A DNA stretch of 64,000 nt, from the NCBI RefSeq assembly GCF_002420705.1, contig NZ_DIIM01000009.1, forward strand, positions 71,657 to 135,656, given 5' to 3'. The translations under genes were made by a program, and so were the position numbers. This document shows, in pieces, positions 1 to 7,370 of the stretch. The DNA is from Sphingobacterium sp. UBA5670. GTDB lineage: Bacteria; Bacteroidota; Bacteroidia; Sphingobacteriales; Sphingobacteriaceae. The notes beneath the pieces are model-generated. The model had not been told where the DNA came from. It was given only the letters and a program-made list of their open reading frames with translations, and searched no databases. The stretch's first letter is position 1. The number at the start of each line of letters is the position of its first letter.

Positions 1-72
1 CGGAGCGCCAGGCAAACGGGAGATGCTTCGCGCGACAAAGTTGTAGCGGATAATTATTTTGCAATGTCCTAA
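1..72 (+). CDS. C-terminal end of an unidentified gene cut by the window edge
   Basis: The first frame is open from base 1 to a TAA at 70-72 and encodes 23 residues ending in DNYFAMS. The stop codon lies inside the left arm of a strong hairpin (64-94), which is what one expects at the end of a transcribed gene. The fragment is too short to name. That it is coding is an inference from the hairpin position only. Confidence 0.35.
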   Translation, partial: RSARQTGDASRDKVVADNYFAMS

Positions 73-100
73 TGAGTATTGTGCATTAGGACATCTTTAT
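64..100. terminator. Bidirectional terminator between convergent genes
   Basis: The arms ATGTCCTAATG (64-74) and CATTAGGACAT (84-94) are a perfect 11-bp inverted repeat with a 9-nt loop. A T-rich run (CTTTATTTT) follows on the plus strand. It sits between the plus-strand frame ending at 72 and the minus-strand gene ending at 102, so it could stop transcription from both sides. Confidence 0.7.
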
Positions 101-101
101 T

Positions 102-839
102 TTAAGATTTAACAGTAAATGCGCCAGCGATACATGCCGGGTGGAACTCTTTGTTATTAAGTAAAAGGTATTTTTGACGTAACAATTGATAGTATTCTAT
201 ATTCATTCCCACAATTATTGTCTCGGCATTTTTAAAATCCATATCAAAAATAAGCTCTTCAAGCTCGATCATTTTCTCGGATTGATGAAGGTCGAGTTGA
301 ATCTCATGAGAGTAAAAATGGATATGCTGCTGTAGCTCGAAGTTAAATACTGCGACGGTAAAGTTTATAGCTAGAGCATCACAATGTTTTGGCAACAGTA
401 TGTCATTGCGAAGGTCAAACTTAGGAAATTGAATGTGGACCTGCTTATCCACTAAGCTAAGTTCTGGATCAAAATGCATAAAATCATGGATGTGGCATTT
501 ATTGTTGAATTGAAAATTTACCAAACGATCTATTTTTCCACCATGAATGGTTTTCCTTCCAGTGGGGCGCCCATTTGGACGCACCACTCTTTTGAGCTGT
601 GTAATTAACCTGTTGTGCATGTTGCTATCGTGCAGGTCCAAATGTATATCCCCCATGAATTCCCTGATTCGGGCACCGGCGGTGCTGATATGTCCAAAAT
701 CTGATCCAATAGCTTTTTTTGCCTGTGTCTGTTTTTTTACAGGTTTCGGCATCGTCTGCACGATTGTTTGTTCATTTGATTGTCTAATGACGACGTTTCC
801 AACGGCGCCTTTTAGATTTCCATTTTTTAATGTTCCCAT
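102..839 (-). CDS. Hypothetical protein, N-terminus resembling DUF6266-type proteins
   Basis: A 245-residue protein without signal peptide or membrane segment. The start MGTLKNGNLKGAVGNVV resembles the opening of a Bacteroidota family of unknown function (DUF6266-type, with its MGTLKNG..G..G.vGN pattern), followed by a basic stretch (KPVKKQTQAKKA). The rest alternates charged and aromatic residues and looks like a beta-rich soluble domain. I cannot assign a function. It is a single gene: the terminator at 64-100 follows it and the unusual non-coding stretch 840-1322 precedes it. The family link rests on the N-terminal motif only. Confidence 0.6.
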   Translation of the reverse strand: MGTLKNGNLKGAVGNVVIRQSNEQTIVQTMPKPVKKQTQAKKAIGSDFGHISTAGARIREFMGDIHLDLHDSNMHNRLITQLKRVVRPNGRPTGRKTIHGGKIDRLVNFQFNNKCHIHDFMHFDPELSLVDKQVHIQFPKFDLRNDILLPKHCDALAINFTVAVFNFELQQHIHFYSHEIQLDLHQSEKMIELEELIFDMDFKNAETIIVGMNIEYYQLLRQKYLLLNNKEFHPACIAGAFTVKS

Positions 840-1322
840 AGTGTAAAATTGCTGGTTAAATAGTTGAAAAACAAATTGTTGTTTACTTTTTCGGGAATGA
901 AAATTGTTGTTCGCCTCCGATTGAAGATTTGGAAATAAGCAGCAAAAGGGCGCTGTGAAATTTGTAAAAAAACGGGCTAAAGATGTTGTAAGGACTGGAT
1001 AGCATAAAGCCTCGGCATAGTTTCGTAACAGCTTCGGGGCAACGTCGTCTCAGGCTCGACATGCTAGCGGCATGAATACGACATGCGTCCGTGTTGTCTC
1101 CGAGTTGGAGACGGAAGGAAGGCTAAAGCATGGTGCTTGGAAGACGCACTGATATCGACCATGTTCAGACGCTGGGGCGAACAAGAGCAGAATAAGAGCC
1201 GATTAAAGGGAGAAGCAGCGTCGAATAATAGCCAGAAGAAAACGATCGTCAATAAATAGACGCACAATACACACGAATATCACTCGGAAAAAGATACTAA
1301 ATGCTTCGTAAAATCAATCAGC
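840..1322. other. Intergenic stretch with a G+C-richer core of unknown nature
   Basis: No convincing gene lies in these 483 bases. The first 120 are AT-rich and should hold the promoter of the gene ending at 102, though no consensus element was found. From about 975 to 1270 the composition is visibly richer in G+C than its surroundings. This part holds short inverted repeats (GTCTCC-GAGTT-GGAGAC near 1099-1115; CATG-N7-CATG near 1061-1075) and a direct repeat CGACATGC. It does not match the conserved cores I know for tmRNA, RNase P RNA or SRP RNA. It may be a structured RNA or a decayed foreign insert. Confidence 0.4.
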
Positions 1323-2012
1323 TTATAGGCCGCTTAGTAAGCTGATATAATTATCGATATAATGCAGTTTGTCTTTGGATTTATATTGCTGAATATAGCG
1401 AGGATGGTCTAAAATGGTCATCTTTCCAAACAACTTTTCTTCATTGTTGATCTTAGCGAGAAAGGTTGCATTTTTCTTTCCGAGCACAAAGACTTCATCC
1501 GTCGCTAAGCCCATAGAGATGTGCTGTTTTAAGGAATCTAGCATAAAGGGCCTGACCATGTCGAATAGTCTTTTATCGTCGTAATAGTTGGCATTGATCC
1601 AATTGTTGGGTTTCGTCTCTCGGACTATAGCCAGGGGAAAGGGCGAATTGATATAAAATTGTTTGTAGAAAATATCGGGGCCACCATAGGCCTCAATCAT
1701 ATCGTACATGAACACTGAAGAGATTTCATGGGTATGTGCAGAATGCATTTGTATGCCGCATGCACTAGCTAATCTTTTGGTATCTGTAAAAGGAACGCCC
1801 GTTACACCTGCCCCGTGTCTGCTCGGATTAATGCCAATAATGAATTTTCTTGTTAGATTATCATTATAATATTTGTGGTAGAACTGCTCCATCACCATCA
1901 ATGTCTCGGGGTTATCGAGATAGGGATTAATTACATTGAACTCCGAAGGTAGATTCCCTCGGTAATGCAGTTGTTTGTTAAATAAAACTACTTTTTCCGC
2001 AAATGTTAGCAT
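1323..2012 (-). CDS. SMUG2-type uracil-DNA glycosylase family protein
   Basis: The start chosen is the ATG at 2010-2012, giving 229 residues. A longer frame reaching 2075 would begin inside the FKBP terminator. The motif GINPSRHGAGVTGVPFTD (about 60-77) fits the uracil-pocket motif of the uracil-DNA glycosylase superfamily, and DHPRY near residue 203 fits its second motif (the HP loop). This pattern and length match the SMUG2 family of Bacteroidota, relatives of SMUG1 that remove damaged bases such as uracil from DNA. The predicted role is cytosolic base excision repair. The neighbours say nothing about function. The family call is good; the exact base specificity is not visible. Confidence 0.8.
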   Translation of the reverse strand: MLTFAEKVVLFNKQLHYRGNLPSEFNVINPYLDNPETLMVMEQFYHKYYNDNLTRKFIIGINPSRHGAGVTGVPFTDTKRLASACGIQMHSAHTHEISSVFMYDMIEAYGGPDIFYKQFYINSPFPLAIVRETKPNNWINANYYDDKRLFDMVRPFMLDSLKQHISMGLATDEVFVLGKKNATFLAKINNEEKLFGKMTILDHPRYIQQYKSKDKLHYIDNYISLLSGL

Positions 2013-2060
2013 GTTTAGTGTGTTTGAAGACAAGATACTATTTTTAAAGAAGTTAAAAAC

Positions 2061-2091
2061 AAAACAGGGCGCCAAAATAGCGCCCTGTTTT
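2061..2091 (-). terminator. Terminator of the FKBP gene
   Basis: The 12-bp perfect arms AAAACAGGGCGC (2061-2072) and GCGCCCTGTTTT (2080-2091) have a 7-nt loop. Read on the minus strand they are followed by GTTTTT, a classic intrinsic terminator 20 bases after the FKBP stop codon. Confidence 0.85.
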
Positions 2092-2111
2092 ATACTTTAT
2101 CTTGGTCAGGA

Positions 2112-2609
2112 TTAGTGACCTTGCGTACCATCTACACCATGAGAATGTCCATGAGACAATTCTTCTTCAGTAGCAGGACGTACAGTTAAGATTTCGATAT
2201 CGAAATTTAATGTTTTACCAGCCATTGGGTGGTTTAAGTCAGCAACAACAACTTCTGGAGTAACTTCAGCTACTACAGCGCGGAATTGATTTCCTTGGTT
2301 GTCTTGCAAAGGCAATACTTCACCTACTGGAGGTAAGCCTGTTTCTTTGAACATGTCTACTGGTAATTGTGCGAATGCTCTGTCGTCTTTTTGACCGTAA
2401 GCATCATCCGGTGCCAATTCAAATGAAATTTTATCACCAACGTTTAAGTCTGCGATGTTTTCTTCAAATTTAGGTAACATCATACCTACACCATATAAGA
2501 AATCTAAAGGTTGTTCTGCAGTTGTTTCTTCAACGAAAACTTTTTCACCGTTTTCTACTGTGTGAAGTCTGTACGTCAATGCTACGACGTCGTTTGCTTT
2601 TATAGCCAT
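2112..2609 (-). CDS. FKBP-type peptidyl-prolyl cis-trans isomerase, SlyD-like
   Basis: A 165-residue cytosolic prolyl isomerase/chaperone. Residues 1-70 show the SlyD-type FKBP start (MAIKANDVVALTYRL; EQPLDFLYGVGMMLPKFEE), then the inserted-flap region (VGDKISFELAPDDAYG), and residues 130-146 complete the domain (DLNHPMAGKTLNFDIEIL). The C-terminus is His-rich (HGHSHGVDGTQGH), a short version of the metal-binding tail of SlyD. The likely role is proline isomerization during folding, with possible nickel or zinc binding. It lies 36 bases downstream of the DUF255 gene on the same strand and may share its transcript; a strong terminator follows. Confidence 0.9.
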   Translation of the reverse strand: MAIKANDVVALTYRLHTVENGEKVFVEETTAEQPLDFLYGVGMMLPKFEENIADLNVGDKISFELAPDDAYGQKDDRAFAQLPVDMFKETGLPPVGEVLPLQDNQGNQFRAVVAEVTPEVVVADLNHPMAGKTLNFDIEILTVRPATEEELSHGHSHGVDGTQGH

Positions 2610-2645
2610 CTGATTTTGATTTTTGGAAGCCGAGGCTACCGTTTA

Positions 2646-4646
2646 TTAAATATAATTTATTAACGCTTGTATTGAATCCTGTGGTAGACTGCAGGTCTTA
2701 TTTTTACAAAGATATGCTTTTGTCTCCTTTCCGACTCTATGCTCCAGGAGTGGAAGATTCTCTTCCGTACCACCGAGCACAATTTTATTAGGAATATAAT
2801 ATTGGTCGAGTTCTTTTTTAAAAGCCATTGCTCTATCGCCCGTCAATGCAATTTCATTGATTCCATATATTTCTTCTAGCAATAATATTGCCCAATTTGA
2901 ATAGGCCGATCCATAAGTCTTGATTTGGGGGAATACATTCGCCAGCAATTGGTCTGTAATGGCGATGTAATTTTCGTCGTCAAAAAGCAATCCTAATCGT
3001 TTCAGCTGACGAACCATAGTCGACGAAGAGGATGGGATAACGTTGTCCATAATTTCGCTTTTCCGCGCGATGAGTTCCTCTGCCTCCGACGAAGTATAAA
3101 AGAATGTTTTTTGTGATCCATCGTAAAACAATGCTATAGCCTTATCGGCTAGCTGTCTTGCTTTGGTGAGCCAATTGAGGTCGAATGTAGCCTCATACAA
3201 TGCTATAAAGGCTTCAATAGTGAATGCATAGTCATCTAGGAATCCTGTGATCGCTCTGTTGTTATCTTTTGGCTGATGTAATAACTGGACATCATCATGA
3301 ATAAGATGCGTACAGATAAACTGGGCATTGTTTAAAGCGAGTTCAAGAAAATGACTGTTTCCAATGCTTCGATAAGAATCGATGAGCCCTTTTAAAAAGA
3401 GGGCATTCCAGGTCGTGAGCTGTTTGTGATCGAGTCCAGGACGTATCCGTTTTTCACGATAGTCGAATAATTTTTTCTTTGAAATTTTTAGAAAATCTGA
3501 CCATTCGTCAGCTGACATATTGACCTCTGCCGCTAGCTGGTCTGCATTTATGGCGCAAATAGGGATGTTGGTTTTCTCTTCCGCCCAGTTGCCTAATTCG
3601 GTGATGTTAAAATATTGGCCAAGGAGGGGCGCATCATCGCCCAATACCCTATCAAATTCAGCTTTGGAGAATGAATAATATTTTCCTTCCATGCCTTCAC
3701 TGTCAGCATCTAAAGCGCTATAGAAACCATGGTTTGGAGCCAGCATTTCGCGCTTGGCCCAAGTAATCGTTTCTTCGATAATCCGCTTATAGAATGGATC
3801 CCGACTCTGTTGATAAGCTTCCGCATAAAGGGATAGTAATTGCCCGTTGTCATAGAGCATCTTTTCAAAATGGGGAATATGCCAATAATGGTCGACAGCA
3901 TAGCGCGCAAAGCCACCACCAATCTGGTCATATATTCCACCTGATCCGATCTTTTTTAACGTAAAATGTATATGATCCAATAGTTTCTGATCGTCAGCAA
4001 GAACCCCATATTTTAGCAAAAACAACCAATTGTTTGGTAACGGAAATTTAGGTGTTCTTTGATAGCCGCCTTCTTTTTTATCGAACATCTCGGCCCAAGG
4101 TGCAACAATTTCATTTAAGTCGTTGATCGTGTATTGTTCGGGAATGGGGTTGATGGGCAATTTCTCTGCCCGTTGAATACCGTTGTTCAGCTTTTCGGCG
4201 TAGTCAAATGCGACTTCGGGTTTCTCTTCCCACATTTGTGCAATTTGCAATAAGATATTCTGCCAGTCGTGCGGTTTGAAATAGGTGCCGCCATAAATTG
4301 GTCTTCCGTCGGGCAGGCAAATACAATTTAAGGGCCAGCCGCCGGCATTGGTCATCAGTTGTACAGCGAGCATATAGACCTGATCAATATCGGGGCGTTC
4401 CTCGCGGTCAATTTTGATCGATACGAAAAACTTGTTCATGGTCTGTGCGATGGCTGAGTTTTCAAAACTTTCACGCTCCATCACATGGCACCAATGGCAG
4501 GCCGAGTAGCCAATGCTTACAATGATCAGTTTATTTTCGTCTTTTGCTTTTTTTAAAGCTTCCGGCCCCCAGGGCATCCAATCCACTGGATTGTGTGCGT
4601 GCTGCTTAAGGTACGGTGAATGTTCAAATTGCAATTGATTCGCCAT
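2646..4646 (-). CDS. DUF255 thioredoxin-fold protein (YyaL/SPATA20 family)
   Basis: A 666-residue protein of the DUF255 family. The first 160 residues form a thioredoxin-like domain with the family hallmark HNPVDWMPWG near 18 and the CxxC site CHWC at 50-53. The remainder resembles the six-hairpin (alpha/alpha)6 glycosidase-like fold of the family (for example GGIYDQIGGGFARYAVD). Members occur from bacteria to human SPATA20, and no reaction has been firmly established. The start is MANQLQFEHSPYLKQHAHNP, the typical beginning of the family. There is no signal peptide, so it is cytosolic. FKBP follows on the same strand, which could suggest a shared protein-folding theme, but that is only context. 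Confidence 0.9.
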   Translation of the reverse strand: MANQLQFEHSPYLKQHAHNPVDWMPWGPEALKKAKDENKLIIVSIGYSACHWCHVMERESFENSAIAQTMNKFFVSIKIDREERPDIDQVYMLAVQLMTNAGGWPLNCICLPDGRPIYGGTYFKPHDWQNILLQIAQMWEEKPEVAFDYAEKLNNGIQRAEKLPINPIPEQYTINDLNEIVAPWAEMFDKKEGGYQRTPKFPLPNNWLFLLKYGVLADDQKLLDHIHFTLKKIGSGGIYDQIGGGFARYAVDHYWHIPHFEKMLYDNGQLLSLYAEAYQQSRDPFYKRIIEETITWAKREMLAPNHGFYSALDADSEGMEGKYYSFSKAEFDRVLGDDAPLLGQYFNITELGNWAEEKTNIPICAINADQLAAEVNMSADEWSDFLKISKKKLFDYREKRIRPGLDHKQLTTWNALFLKGLIDSYRSIGNSHFLELALNNAQFICTHLIHDDVQLLHQPKDNNRAITGFLDDYAFTIEAFIALYEATFDLNWLTKARQLADKAIALFYDGSQKTFFYTSSEAEELIARKSEIMDNVIPSSSSTMVRQLKRLGLLFDDENYIAITDQLLANVFPQIKTYGSAYSNWAILLLEEIYGINEIALTGDRAMAFKKELDQYYIPNKIVLGGTEENLPLLEHRVGKETKAYLCKNKTCSLPQDSIQALINYI

Positions 4647-4664
4647 AAGACGAAGGTAGTGAAA

Positions 4665-4685
4665 AAGCCTCCATGATGGAGGCTT
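4665..4685 (-). terminator. Terminator of the lipoprotein gene ending at 4697
   Basis: The arms AAGCCTCCA (4665-4673) and TGGAGGCTT (4677-4685) are perfect. On the minus strand the hairpin is followed by TTTC. It separates the lipoprotein gene from the DUF255 gene. Confidence 0.75.
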
Positions 4686-4696
4686 AAATGTGTTTT

Positions 4697-5539
4697 TTAA
4701 TATTTGGGTTCTGCAACGATCTGGTAAGTCTCAATGGCATCTTTCGGATTCCCAATTAAAGCGATTGACGATGTGCCTCTTTCCCAAATTGCTATGGGCA
4801 GGTGATTAAGCTTATTTTTGAAGAGCTTGTTGTACTTGTCGTTAAGTTCAGCCTGTTGATTGTTAGTTGTGGCTAGGGTGGGACTGCCAAAAGATTCGCG
4901 TGCCACTTCCATCAAATATTCTTTTTCTTTTTCAGGCGTTTGTTTTCGAAATTGATCGCCATAATAGAGATTGACATAACTATAGGGGTATTGCCCTTTT
5001 ATATAAGTTTGATCGATGCGATAACCTTTTTTGTAAGAAAAGGATTGGCCTACAATGCTTCTTGTGGGTGGGTTTTCCCAATTAACATTGAAAAAATCTT
5101 TTTCAGCAATAGCCCTGATCGTGAGGCTAGCTTGTTTGACCACCTTGCTGTCTTTGTAAAGCCGTAAGTCAAATTTGTAATCGCCAGGTTTGTTGAATGT
5201 GACACCGGTCATATAACGAAAAGGATTAACGCCTGAACTGTAATGCATAATATCATCGATATGCCAGACAATTGAATCAACAACCTCTTTTTCCCAAAGA
5301 AAAAAAGTGAAATGATCCTTATGTTGTTCTATATCATATAAACGGATTTCACCCTGTTCAAATACATTGATAACCCGATTGTCTGTCCATGCATCAATGT
5401 TTTTGGTTAATCTTGTTGTAAGGGATTCCTCTTCTTTTTCTTCAGGAGTTGTTATTTCCGGTGTTTCAGGATAATTTTCTTTGGAACACGAGATGAAAAT
5501 AAATAAAATTAAACTTATGAAAAGGTGTCTATTTAACAT
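4697..5539 (-). CDS. Hypothetical lipoprotein
   Basis: A 280-residue protein with a lipoprotein signal: hydrophobic stretch 5-17 and a lipobox ending at Cys18 (FISC). A Pro/Glu/Thr-rich linker follows (about 22-42), as often seen in surface-exposed Bacteroidota lipoproteins. The middle part (FNKPGDYKFDLRLYKDSKVV) looks like an Ig/PKD-type beta sandwich, in which a tension such as SIVWHID precedes a GDY motif. No catalytic motif is visible. It is divergent from the sigma-factor gene at 5725 with 185 bases between them. The family and function are unknown. Confidence 0.75.
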   Translation of the reverse strand: MLNRHLFISLILFIFISCSKENYPETPEITTPEEKEEESLTTRLTKNIDAWTDNRVINVFEQGEIRLYDIEQHKDHFTFFLWEKEVVDSIVWHIDDIMHYSSGVNPFRYMTGVTFNKPGDYKFDLRLYKDSKVVKQASLTIRAIAEKDFFNVNWENPPTRSIVGQSFSYKKGYRIDQTYIKGQYPYSYVNLYYGDQFRKQTPEKEKEYLMEVARESFGSPTLATTNNQQAELNDKYNKLFKNKLNHLPIAIWERGTSSIALIGNPKDAIETYQIVAEPKY

Positions 5540-5724
5540 GTTTTTTGATTTTTCGTAAAAATAGAAAATTTATTTAAAATTTGATTAATTATGTGGCGTT
5601 GTTGTTTGTTTTTACGTTAAATGGCTTTGGTTACTCATCGAGTTGTAAATTAACTAGATGCATAAAATCTCCATGGAATTTGATTATTTTTACATACGTT
5701 TATTATTAGCTTTACCGAAGTCCT

Positions 5725-6339
5725 ATGTCAAATGACGTTGACCTGCTTAAAAAGATAGTTCAGAAAGATAGAGATGCTTTTGAGACTATCTATAAAGCCT
5801 ATTTCCGTAAATTGTATATCTTATCTTTTCGGTATGTGCGAGATGAAACGATCGCTGAAGAGCTCACCAATGATGTATTTATGATGTTATGGGAAAATGC
5901 AGGAAAATTGATTATTAATCAATCACTTGGAGCCTACCTATCCCGCAGTGTTATCAATCTCTCGCTTACCTACCTCAAAAAGAATCAACGTTTATTAGAA
6001 CGGAATACTGATTATAGCAAGGAACTGGATCTGACAGACGGGGAAGATCAGACCGATAGCGCAGCACTTTACGAATCCAAATTATTGATGATCGAAAGTA
6101 TACTGGAAGGGCTGCCGCCGCAGTGTCGAAAAATCGTTCTTATGAGTAAGTACGATAAGATGAAACAACAGGAAATAGCGGATCAATTGGGAATTTCCAT
6201 TAAAACCGTAAAAAATCATTTAACGATTGCTTACGATAAAATTCGGGTGGCTTTGGCCAAGCAAAAAACATTTCTGTTGCTTCTAATCGGCTTTTTATTT
6301 TTTTCATTAGGACTTTTTGTTCAGTTTATTATCTTATAG
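5725..6339 (+). CDS. ECF-type RNA polymerase sigma factor (FecI-like) with C-terminal hydrophobic tail
   Basis: A 204-residue sigma-70 family factor of the extracytoplasmic function group. Region 2 lies at about 10-75 (DRDAFETIYKAYFRKLYILSFRYVRDETIAEELTNDVFMMLWEN) and region 4 at about 120-170 (LPPQCRKIVLMSKYDKMKQQEIADQLGISIKTVKNHL, a helix-turn-helix). Residues about 181-203 form a very hydrophobic helix (FLLLLIGFLFF...), an unusual end for a sigma factor that could tether it to the inner membrane. It starts the operon with FecR (2-base gap) and a TonB-dependent receptor. By analogy with FecIRA, it should direct transcription of this locus when the receptor senses its ligand. Confidence 0.92.
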   Translation: MSNDVDLLKKIVQKDRDAFETIYKAYFRKLYILSFRYVRDETIAEELTNDVFMMLWENAGKLIINQSLGAYLSRSVINLSLTYLKKNQRLLERNTDYSKELDLTDGEDQTDSAALYESKLLMIESILEGLPPQCRKIVLMSKYDKMKQQEIADQLGISIKTVKNHLTIAYDKIRVALAKQKTFLLLLIGFLFFSLGLFVQFIIL

Positions 6340-6341
6340 AT

Positions 6342-7352
6342 ATGGAAGAAAACAATACTTCAAGATTTATTCCTTATGACTTGATTCAGAAAAAGCTGGA
6401 TGGGACTATTTCCGAAAGGGAAGGGGTGTTACTTGAACGTTGGATTTCTGAAGATACGGAGAACCATCGATTATATGATGAAATCAGTACGATATCCGAT
6501 GACCTTATTGCATTGGAGCTCTATAAAAATTTAGATACCAATAGTCAATGGGACAAGTTTAAACTACAACTGGGTAAAGAAGCCATTGTCCAGGACCAAG
6601 AGATCTCTATACCAATCAGAACAATATTACATCCCTGGATGAAATTTGTGGCTGCAGCGATATTATTGATAGTTGGTTTTGTCTGCTATCTGAACTTTGA
6701 TCGCTGGATGGGCAATGAAATCCGCATGTATGGATCAGCAGTGCAACAATCTATTTTACTTCCTGATAGTTCGGTCATGGTACTGCATGCAGGTGCGGAA
6801 GCAGTGTTCAATAGACGAACATTTCCGGAAGAACGGATTGTCAAACTTAAAAAGGGAAAAGCGCTATTTGATGTAAAGCACAAAGCGGGGAGCTCTTTTG
6901 TCGTAGATCTTGAAAACAATTATGTGCGCGATATCGGAACTACCTTTGAAGTGAATTTATTGGCAGAAGATGTTGAGGTACTTGTTAAGGAAGGAATTGT
7001 TGCCTTGAGCAGTGGAAAGGGAGATCATTCGGAAGAACTTGTTTTGCAAAAAAATCAGAAAGGCCTGTATAAAAAACAAACAGCATCCTTGTCCAAAATA
7101 GATCTTTCCGAGCAAAATGATACCGAAGTTGCTCAGAAACTGAACTATTCGAATATTCGATTGGATAGTATCTGCAAGGATCTGGAAAAGCATTTCCGGG
7201 CGAATATTACAGTCGTTGGGGATAGCTTAAAAGCCCGGAAGCTGACCATGTATTTTGATGGACAAACGCTCAAAGAGATTGTTCAGATTCTCTCCAAGAC
7301 TCTCAATGCGAAATGGAAATCGGATAAAAAAGGATATAATATCTACGAATAG
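6342..7352 (+). CDS. FecR-family anti-sigma factor
   Basis: A 336-residue single-pass inner-membrane protein. The cytoplasmic N-terminus (1-100) should bind the sigma factor, and a membrane helix lies at about 101-119 (KFVAAAILLIVGFVCYLNF). The periplasmic FecR domain follows (RMYGSAVQQSILLPDSSVMVLHAGAE; AVFNRRTFPEERIVKLKKG; FVVDLENNYVRDIGTTFEV). The last 70 residues (LDSICKDLEKHFRANITV...) match the DUF4974/STN-like C-terminal domain of Bacteroidota FecR proteins. It sits 2 bases after the sigma gene and 18 before the receptor gene. It is expected to relay the state of the receptor to the sigma factor. Confidence 0.93.
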   Translation: MEENNTSRFIPYDLIQKKLDGTISEREGVLLERWISEDTENHRLYDEISTISDDLIALELYKNLDTNSQWDKFKLQLGKEAIVQDQEISIPIRTILHPWMKFVAAAILLIVGFVCYLNFDRWMGNEIRMYGSAVQQSILLPDSSVMVLHAGAEAVFNRRTFPEERIVKLKKGKALFDVKHKAGSSFVVDLENNYVRDIGTTFEVNLLAEDVEVLVKEGIVALSSGKGDHSEELVLQKNQKGLYKKQTASLSKIDLSEQNDTEVAQKLNYSNIRLDSICKDLEKHFRANITVVGDSLKARKLTMYFDGQTLKEIVQILSKTLNAKWKSDKKGYNIYE

Positions 7353-7370
7353 ATTTTTCGCATTGCTGAT

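Noticed and set aside
1110..1125. GGAAGGAAGG resembling the SRP RNA core
   Set aside because: The flanking bases of the conserved SRP loop (GGTCAGG before, GCAGCC after) are missing and no matching helix forms.
1064..1267. A 67-codon minus-strand frame in the G+C-rich island
   Set aside because: Its composition is odd for a protein (Ser/Arg/His/Cys-rich end), it has no family resemblance and no start signal. The frame is better explained by the unusual base composition.
2013..2075. N-terminal extension of the SMUG2-type gene
   Set aside because: It begins inside the FKBP terminator hairpin and adds residues without similarity. The internal ATG at 2012 fits better.
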